A stretch of DNA of 64,000 nucleotides from DATBQN01 sp963799925 (GTDB taxonomy: Bacteria; Acidobacteriota; Thermoanaerobaculia; Multivoradales; UBA5704): assembly GCA_963799925.1 (NCBI GenBank), contig CAWCYZ010000002.1:806001-870000 (forward strand), in the 5' to 3' direction. The translations under genes were made by a program, and so were the position numbers. Below the pieces are notes generated by a model. That model was not told the DNA's origin. It did not search any database and saw only the letters and a list, made by a program, of their open reading frames with translations. Shown piece by piece: positions 58,492 through 64,000 of this stretch (position 1 is its first letter; every line of letters starts with the position of its first letter).

Positions 58492-61155
58492 TCAACCCCT
58501 GGCGGCCCCCGGGCCTTCCCGCACCGCGGGCAGCGGCCGCCCGGGCGGGGTGGCGGCCGTTCCCGTCACCTCGACGAGCGCCGGCCGCGCCTTCGAGGCG
58601 AGCGGATGAAGGCCGGCGTCGAGCGCGCCGCTGTCGTGGAACTCGAGCCGGGAGGAGCCCGCGGCGAGGGCGCGGAAGGTGATGCGGGCGACGGTGCCCT
58701 TGCCCGCCACCCCCGGCACCTTGCCGAGGCGGCTGGCGCCGATCACCAGGTCGCCGCCGTGCGAGGCGTCGGAGAGCACCTGGGAGACGTCCTTGCCGCC
58801 CAGGAAGTCCCCCGCCTCGACCTTCTCGACCGCCAGCACCTTGGGGTCGAAGGCGAGGGCGAGCGGCAGGTGCGAGACCGGCTCCGCGGAGGAGGCCTCG
58901 AGCGTCACCTCGAAGCGGTCGCCGGGGGCCACCTGGAGCCGCTGCGGCGTCAGCCAGAGCTGGACCGCCGAGCCGCCGCCGCGGACGTTGGCGCGCGCCG
59001 GCACGGCGGCCGGTGCGGTATCGGCGTCGGCGATGGCGGTGACGGCGCCCGCGGCGTGCTGCGCGCCGGCGGTCCGCGAGGTGGCCTGGGCGGCGGCCTG
59101 GGCGACCGGCTCCAAGCGCGTGGCCGAGCCCTCGGCCGGGCCCGCCGCCCCGCCGAGCTCCGCCTGGCCCTGCGGGATGATGGGCTGCTGCGGCTGGCCC
59201 GGCGGCGGGGTCGGCGCCGGCTGATTGGGCTGCCGGAAGATGTCGGTGGGCGGCGTCGCCGGCGCCAGGTCGACCCCCGGCGGCGCCTGCTGCGGCTGGG
59301 CGTTCGGCTGGTTGGGATCGGGAGCGGCCTCGCCGGGACGCAGGCCGCGCGGCAGCCGCTGCACGCGGCGGCGGATGGCGTCCTGGATCTGCTCGGGCGT
59401 CCCCTCGTTGCCCTCGAACGGCCCCTCGACGTCGGACTCGACGCGCGGGCTGCCGCCGCGGAAGGTGACGTTGGCCTCCGTCCCCGCCCAGATCGGCAGC
59501 AGGTCCTCCTCGGTGATGTCGGCCTGGCGGATGATGTGGGGCGTGATGGTCAGGATGACGTCCGTCCGCTGGTGGCTGGTGTTCTTGTTCGAGAAGAGGC
59601 GCCCGAGGAGGGGGATCTCCGAGAGGCCCGGCACGCCGTCGTCGGCGTTGGTCGAGTCGCTGCGGATGAGGCCGGCGAGGAAGTTGGTCTCGCCGTCCTT
59701 CAGGCGGATCGTCGAGTCGATGGTGCGGGTGCCGATGATCGGCTGCGTCGTCCCCGGCGCGTTGCCGTTCAACTGCGACACCTCGACCTTCAGCTTGATC
59801 GTCACCTCCTGGTTGTGGTGGACGCGCGGCTCCATCTCGATCTTGATGCCGACGTCCTGGTACTGGAAGGAGGTGATCGGCACGATGTTGCCGCCGATGG
59901 TGTTCGAGGTGTTGAAGGTGGTCAGCGGGATCGGCACGCGGTCGCCGATCACCAGGTTCGCCTTCTCGCCCTCGGTGATGCGCAGCTGCGGCTTGGCGAG
60001 GAGCTCGGCCTCGGTCGACGACTTCATGAAGTTGTAGATGAAGCTGGGGATGGTGAGCGCCCAGTTGCTCTGGTTGAGGAAGCGCAGGTCGGAGAGGTGG
60101 ACCGGCGCCGCCGTCGAGGTCGCCGTCGTGCCGGTGCCGGTCGTCGTCGAGCCGAGGTCCAGGCTCTGCTGCACCTGGTAGTTGCTGAGCGAGATCCCCA
60201 GGTTGCGCAGCTTGCCGGTGTTGATCTGCAGCAGCTCGACGTCGACCACGACCTCGGCCTTCGATTTGTCGTTGGTCTCGATGATGCGCTGGGCGACCTT
60301 CACCTTGTCGGCGGTGTCGCGCAGGATGATGGCGTTCAGCTGCTCGTTGGTGGCGATCTTGCGCGCGTCGATCAGGCTGCGCAGGATGGTCGAGATGTCC
60401 TTGACCTCGGCGTTCGACAGGAAGAAGGTCTGGATCACCAGGTCCTCGTAGATCCGCCGGTTCTGCGGGTTGTCGGCGGCGATGATGATCGTCTGCGGGT
60501 CCATCACCTTGTAGAAGTGGCCCGCCGCGCGCATCAGGAACTCGAGCGCCGCCTGGGCGTCGACGTCCTTCAGATCGACCGCGATCTCCTGGTCTTTCAA
60601 GTTGGGGTCGAAGAGGATGTTGATGCCGAAGGCCTTGCCCAGGGCGCGGTAGATGTCGAAGATCGACACCGGCTGCGGGAAGGCGAGCGAGATCGGCTGG
60701 TTCGACCGCGGGTTGAGCTCCGGCGGCTGCGGCCGGGCGTTCCTCGTCTTCCTCTTCATGTCGTCGATCGTCTCGGCCTGCTGGTTCTTCTGCGCCGCCT
60801 CGTAGGCGGCGCGGGCGTGGTCGAGCTCGGCCTTGGCGTACTGGTTGGTCGAGTCGAGCTGGACCGCCTGCTCGTACTCGATCATGGCGCGCTCGATGAC
60901 CCCCGCCGACCGGTACTGCTTGCCCTTCTCGAAGTGCTCCTGCGACGCCTTGATCTTGGCGCGCAGCAGGCCCGCCTTGTAGCCGATGTTGTCGGGATCG
61001 GTCTCCAGCGCCTTGATGTACTGCAGCACCGCCTCGTCCCATTTGCCTTCCTGCGTTGCGATCTCCGCCTGCCGCGCGTTGCGGTAGCTCGAGCAGCCGG
61101 CGACCGCCGCCAGGAGGAGACACGGCACGAGGAACCGTACGAAGGGGTTGCGCAT
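58492..61155 (-). CDS. Secretin (GspD/PilQ-like) with N-terminal TPRs and C-terminal cohesin-like domain
   Basis: 887 residues, lipoprotein signal (FLVPCLLLAAVAGC). Residues about 30-120 form TPR-like helices (GKWDEAVLQYIKALETDPDN), then a secretin N-domain (IFDIYRALGKAFGINILFDP, FLSNAEVKDISTILRSLIDA), and the secretin core with LLAKPQLRITEGEKANLVIG, SFQYQDVGIKIEMEPRVHHN and GLSEIPLLGRLFSNKNTSHQ. A Pro/Gln-rich linker leads to a cohesin-like domain (about residues 725-870: LWLTPQRLQVAPGDRFEVTL, LALAFDPKVLAVEKVEAGDF). Outer-membrane channel for pseudopilus or pilus. Confidence 0.93.
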   Translation of the reverse strand: MRNPFVRFLVPCLLLAAVAGCSSYRNARQAEIATQEGKWDEAVLQYIKALETDPDNIGYKAGLLRAKIKASQEHFEKGKQYRSAGVIERAMIEYEQAVQLDSTNQYAKAELDHARAAYEAAQKNQQAETIDDMKRKTRNARPQPPELNPRSNQPISLAFPQPVSIFDIYRALGKAFGINILFDPNLKDQEIAVDLKDVDAQAALEFLMRAAGHFYKVMDPQTIIIAADNPQNRRIYEDLVIQTFFLSNAEVKDISTILRSLIDARKIATNEQLNAIILRDTADKVKVAQRIIETNDKSKAEVVVDVELLQINTGKLRNLGISLSNYQVQQSLDLGSTTTGTGTTATSTAAPVHLSDLRFLNQSNWALTIPSFIYNFMKSSTEAELLAKPQLRITEGEKANLVIGDRVPIPLTTFNTSNTIGGNIVPITSFQYQDVGIKIEMEPRVHHNQEVTIKLKVEVSQLNGNAPGTTQPIIGTRTIDSTIRLKDGETNFLAGLIRSDSTNADDGVPGLSEIPLLGRLFSNKNTSHQRTDVILTITPHIIRQADITEEDLLPIWAGTEANVTFRGGSPRVESDVEGPFEGNEGTPEQIQDAIRRRVQRLPRGLRPGEAAPDPNQPNAQPQQAPPGVDLAPATPPTDIFRQPNQPAPTPPPGQPQQPIIPQGQAELGGAAGPAEGSATRLEPVAQAAAQATSRTAGAQHAAGAVTAIADADTAPAAVPARANVRGGGSAVQLWLTPQRLQVAPGDRFEVTLEASSAEPVSHLPLALAFDPKVLAVEKVEAGDFLGGKDVSQVLSDASHGGDLVIGASRLGKVPGVAGKGTVARITFRALAAGSSRLEFHDSGALDAGLHPLASKARPALVEVTGTAATPPGRPLPAVREGPGAARG

Positions 61156-61175
61156 TCGTCTGACCTTTCTCGATC

Positions 61176-61841
61176 CTAGTGACCGGCCGGCTGTCCGGCC
61201 GGCGGCCCGGCCGGCAGCCGCTGGGGAGGCACGTCGGGGAAGCCGACGAAGCCGATGTCCACGGATTCGAAGCCGATGTGGGCGACGGTGAACTTGCCGT
61301 CGATCGTCCCACCCTCTTTTACGTTGTAGATCGTCTTGCCGTCGGCGTCGGTGAAGACGGCGAGGCGCCGTTCCGCCGTCCCGAAGCTCCCCAGGTACTT
61401 GAGGGTGAAGGGGGGGGGCTTGGGGATGAGAGCGTCGAGGCGCGCCCGCTCCTCCGCCTCGGCGCGCAGGCGCGCCGCGAGCTCCGCCTCGGCGCGCTCC
61501 CGCGCCAGCTCGGCCGCGGTCTTGACGTGGACCGGCGGAGGCGGCGGGGGCGGCGGGTCGATGAAGCGCCAGGGGTCGCGGCCCGGCGTGTAGCTCTCCG
61601 GGTCGTGCTGGAGCGCCGCGACGCGCAGCTCGAGCACGTCCTTGGTCGACGCGTCGCGCTCGGCGCCGCGCCGCGCCGCGCTCGGCGCCGCGCCGGGCCG
61701 CCCGCCCTCCTCGGGGTCGCCGGCCCGCGCCGCCGCCGGCGGCCCGATCGGCGGCTCGTCGTCGCCCGAGCCCAGGTAGCGCCAGGCGGCGATCAGCACT
61801 AGGAGGGCGAGGACGATGAGCAGCATCCGCTGCCGGTTCAC
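61176..61841 (-). CDS. PilP-like pilus/secretion assembly protein
   Basis: 221 residues. One N-terminal helix (MLLIVLALLVLIAAWRYLGS), proline-rich middle (PPPPPPPPVH), a charged helix (AELARERAEAELAARLRAEA) and a small beta domain near the end: FTLKYLGSFGTAERRLAVFT, GKTIYNVKEGGTIDGKFTVA, IGFESVDIGF. The place between pilO and the secretin, and the beta domain, fit PilP/GspC function (linking inner-membrane complex to secretin). ATGA-type overlap with pilO. Confidence 0.75.
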   Translation of the reverse strand: MNRQRMLLIVLALLVLIAAWRYLGSGDDEPPIGPPAAARAGDPEEGGRPGAAPSAARRGAERDASTKDVLELRVAALQHDPESYTPGRDPWRFIDPPPPPPPPVHVKTAAELARERAEAELAARLRAEAEERARLDALIPKPPPFTLKYLGSFGTAERRLAVFTDADGKTIYNVKEGGTIDGKFTVAHIGFESVDIGFVGFPDVPPQRLPAGPPAGQPAGH

Positions 61842-62467
61842 GAGCCCCCTCCCGGCCGGCCCGCCTGGGGCGCCGGCCGCGCGAAGGGCTGCGCCCCCTC
61901 CTTGGCGAAGAGGGTCGAGAGCCGCAGGCTCATGTGCAGCTCCGCCCCTTGGACCCCCGGTGCCCGCGAGTTGTCCTGCGACAGCGTGGCGTCCTCGAGG
62001 GTCAGGAAGGAGTCCGACAGCTCGAGCAGGTTGATGAACTTGCGCAGCTCGAGGTAGGTGCCCGAGACCGAGAAGATGAACGAGCGCTTGATCAGCCCGT
62101 AGTCCTGGATCTCCTGCTCGGGATAGGAGAAAGAATCGGGCACCAGGCCGGCGCGGCGCGCCAGGTCGATGACCTCGGCGGTGACCTCGGTCAGGCGCCG
62201 GCGGCGGGTCGAGAAGCGGTCGTCGTAGAGCTCGGCGACGCGGTCGTGGTTGACGGCGGCGCGCTGGAGCAGCGTATCGAGCTCGGCCTGCCGCGTCTTG
62301 AGCGTCGCGAGCTCGCGCTTCTGGTTGTCGAGCTCGCCCTCGAGCGACTGCAGGTTGGCGGCATAGCCGAGCTTATAGACGCTGAAGGCCGCCAGGTTGG
62401 CGAGGAAGAAGATGAGGGCGGGAAGCCAGACCCAGATCCGCTGGCGCCAGATCTCCGGGTTGCTCAT
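61838..62467 (-). CDS. pilO: PilO-like assembly protein
   Basis: 209 residues. One helix (VWLPALIFFLANLAAFSVYK), a coiled coil (LEGELDNQKRELATLKTRQA) and a ferredoxin-like domain (RSFIFSVSGTYLELRKFINL, LELSDSFLTLEDATLSQ). Forms the inner-membrane alignment complex with PilM and PilN. ATG 62467; the annotated end of pilN overlaps by 95 bases, so the true pilN stop may be earlier (see pilN). Confidence 0.85.
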   Translation of the reverse strand: MSNPEIWRQRIWVWLPALIFFLANLAAFSVYKLGYAANLQSLEGELDNQKRELATLKTRQAELDTLLQRAAVNHDRVAELYDDRFSTRRRRLTEVTAEVIDLARRAGLVPDSFSYPEQEIQDYGLIKRSFIFSVSGTYLELRKFINLLELSDSFLTLEDATLSQDNSRAPGVQGAELHMSLRLSTLFAKEGAQPFARPAPQAGRPGGGS

Positions 62468-63455
62468 CGCCTCCCCCTTCCTGGGGCGGCGGAGTCGTGC
62501 GCGGCCGCAGCGGCGAGCCGATCCCGCGGAGAGAATCGGTCGGCCGCGCGGGCGGCCGGCGCGGCAATGTCCTCGCGGCATTGCCGGGAAAGGCGCCGGG
62601 AAAAGCGCCCGGCACCGGGTTGACCGTCCCCGGCGCGGGCCGGAAGCCGCCCGGGACCTGGACCGCGGCGCCCGGCGCGGCGGACGGGAAGGTCGGGCGG
62701 GGCGGCGCGACGGCTCCGGGCGCCGCCGGCGGGCCGGCCTGGATCGACGACGGCGCCGACGGCTCCGGGGTGAGCTTCCAGTGCCGCCGCGGCGGCCGCA
62801 CCGGGCCGGCGACCATGGCGTTCGGCAGGTAGCCGACGGTCAGGTTGAAACGGATGAGACCGTTCTCGTGCGCCTCGCGCGTCAGGTTCGGCTCGACGAA
62901 CGCGGGGTCGGCGAAGAGGTTGTCGACGAGCTCGAGCAGCGCCTCGTCGCTCTTCGCCTGGCCGTCGACCTGCAGGACGACGCGGTCGGGCTCGCCGCGC
63001 CGGGACAGCCGCCGCACCTGGCGCTCCTCACGATCGTCGGCGAGGCCGCGCGGCGCCAGCCGCTGCAGGCGGACGTCGTCCGGCAGCACCTCGGCCAGGC
63101 GGTCGAGGAGCTGGCTCCAGGAGAAGGTGCGCTGGGCGATCTTGCCGTTCAGGTAGGAGACCTCGTCGTTCTGGCGGGCGAGGTCGAGCCGGGCGACCTG
63201 CGCCTCGCGCTGCGCGATCGCCGCGCGCTCGGCGACGATCCCCCCCTCGTGCGCCTTGACCTCGGCGCGCTTCTCGCGCGAGCTCTCGAGGTAGCTCCAG
63301 AAGGAGAAGACGTTGGTGAGGAGGAGGAGGAAGCCGAGGCCCCAGAGCAGCACCGCCGCCCGCGTCACCGGCCGCTTGTTGACGAACGGCCGCCGGGACA
63401 GGTTGAGGCGGTCGGTCGACCGCCGAGCCGAGCTACCGCGGTCAGTCGTCGTCAT
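62373..63455 (-). CDS. pilN: PilN-like assembly protein
   Basis: 360 residues. Short cytoplasmic NLSRRPFVNKRPVTR (the PilM-binding NLxP-like end), one helix (AAVLLWGLGFLLLLTNVFSF), a coiled coil and a ferredoxin-like domain (LLDRLAEVLPDDVRLQRLAP, GQAKSDEALLELVDNLFADP). The C-terminal 150 residues are Pro/Gly/Ala-rich and run 95 bases into pilO. A stop in a third frame overlaps the pilO ATG (CGATGA), so an indel in the low-complexity tail is possible. The start at 63455 overlaps the pilM stop (ATGA). Confidence 0.82.
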   Translation of the reverse strand: MTTTDRGSSARRSTDRLNLSRRPFVNKRPVTRAAVLLWGLGFLLLLTNVFSFWSYLESSREKRAEVKAHEGGIVAERAAIAQREAQVARLDLARQNDEVSYLNGKIAQRTFSWSQLLDRLAEVLPDDVRLQRLAPRGLADDREERQVRRLSRRGEPDRVVLQVDGQAKSDEALLELVDNLFADPAFVEPNLTREAHENGLIRFNLTVGYLPNAMVAGPVRPPRRHWKLTPEPSAPSSIQAGPPAAPGAVAPPRPTFPSAAPGAAVQVPGGFRPAPGTVNPVPGAFPGAFPGNAARTLPRRPPARPTDSLRGIGSPLRPRTTPPPQEGGGDEQPGDLAPADLGLASRPHLLPRQPGGLQRL

Positions 63456-64000
63456 GCCACCTCCCGCCGCGCCGCGCCGAGGAGCGGGGCCATCTCGCGC
63501 CAGGGCGCCGCGGCCTCCTCGATCTGCAGCGGCGGCAGATGGCGGCCGTCGAGCGGCCGCGCCGGCGCCCCGAGCCCGTCGGCCAAGCGGGCCAGCCAGC
63601 CCGCCTCGAGCTCGGGCGGCGCCGACAGCAGCACCCAGTCGAGCGACGAGCCGGGGAAGTGCTCTTCGAGGAAGCCGCGGGTGAGCCGCAGGTCGCGCGA
63701 GACGAGGCCGGCCCACGCCGGCTCGGGGAGGTTGGGGGCGACCGCCTTGAAGCGATGGAGGACCGGCTCGCCGCCGCGGATGAAGGCGAGCGTGTAGCCC
63801 CCCTCCTCGACCAGGGAGAGGGCGCCGAAGCGCTCCCGCTCGCCGGCCGCGGAGCCGCCCGGGCCGGCGGGCTCGCCGACGGCGTCGGGCGCCGGCATAC
63901 GGCCGGGCCGGCGCAGCTCGGGGAGCTCGCGGTCCTCCGCCACCCGCTCGCCGTCCAGCGCGGCGATGAGCGCCAGGCTGACGCTGGTGATCTGTCCCAG
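63452..64000 (-). CDS. pilM: PilM-like actin-fold assembly protein, C-terminal part, cut by window edge
   Basis: Open to the right edge. Visible end: LGQITSVSLALIAALDGERV, FGALSLVEEGGYTLAFIRGG, WVLLSAPPELEAGWLARLAD. The fold cannot be checked fully because the ATPase motifs are beyond 64000. It is placed first of pilM-pilN-pilO and is called mainly from context. The insert with PRRPGRMPAPDA-like low complexity (residues about 30-50 of the visible part) is unusual. Confidence 0.6.
   Translation of the reverse strand: MGQITSVSLALIAALDGERVAEDRELPELRRPGRMPAPDAVGEPAGPGGSAAGERERFGALSLVEEGGYTLAFIRGGEPVLHRFKAVAPNLPEPAWAGLVSRDLRLTRGFLEEHFPGSSLDWVLLSAPPELEAGWLARLADGLGAPARPLDGRHLPPLQIEEAAAPWREMAPLLGAARREVA

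Overview
The window is about 70% G+C bacterial chromosome with dense, tightly packed operons (many ATGA, GTGA or TGATG overlaps). The gene set points to a member of the Acidobacteriota, most likely near Thermoanaerobaculia. The signs are a PilMNO cluster with a TPR-secretin-cohesin fusion, paired secreted M3 oligopeptidases, an orphan CxxCH protein and very GC-biased codon use. The phylum is an inference from gene content; there is no rRNA or other marker in the window. I found no tRNA, rRNA, cas genes or prophage.

Layout. 0.4-2.9 kb: purM, a SAM methyltransferase and purN (minus). 3.0-4.4 kb: CitMHS-type antiporter. 4.5-6.6 kb: RhaEW-type aldolase/dehydrogenase fusion (minus). 6.8-13.9 kb: a sigma54-linked sensor kinase and NtrC-type regulator, then a secreted M14 carboxypeptidase; all three are cut by many single-base indels. 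14.0-17.8 kb: M19 dipeptidase, rpmE, DUF1385 and prfA. 17.9-22.2 kb: two paralogous envelope proteins, a PAS histidine kinase and citrate synthase (minus). 22.3-26.6 kb: MacAB-like ABC export operon. 26.8-31.6 kb: queD and two tandem M3 peptidases. 31.8-33.9 kb: secreted CxxCH protein. 34.0-35.0 kb: NAD-dependent epimerase. 35.1-40.4 kb: a candidate small RNA, then a tetR-emrB-tolC-emrA type efflux operon. 40.5-42.1 kb: frameshifted VapBC module, a basic coiled-coil protein and a 40-bp-period hairpin array. 42.2-43.8 kb: DUF7336, EcsC and DinB genes. 43.8-47.0 kb: a REP array with two RAYT-like transposases and a duplicated tail of aconitase. 47.0-49.8 kb: acnA. 49.9-54.1 kb: YqgE, Nudix, PF04020 membrane protein, nth, SDR, two c-type cytochromes and a small protein. 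54.1-56.0 kb: lipoprotein phosphodiesterase. 56.2-64.0 kb: dut and the type IV pilus/type II secretion-like cluster (pilM, pilN, pilO, PilP-like, secretin, three pseudopilins), which runs off the right edge.

The most unusual parts are: (1) a tandem array of six clear and two degenerate hairpin repeats in exact 40-bp register, starting 8 bp after the stop of a basic coiled-coil gene; (2) a REP/RAYT region whose repeat units include the 3' end of dinB and in which a segment with the last 444 bp of aconitase was duplicated; (3) a candidate sRNA with three CTCCCTC motifs, one of them in the terminator loop; (4) a cluster of single-base indels between 7.3 and 13.3 kb, which looks like consensus error because full-length catalytic proteins reappear once the frames are joined.
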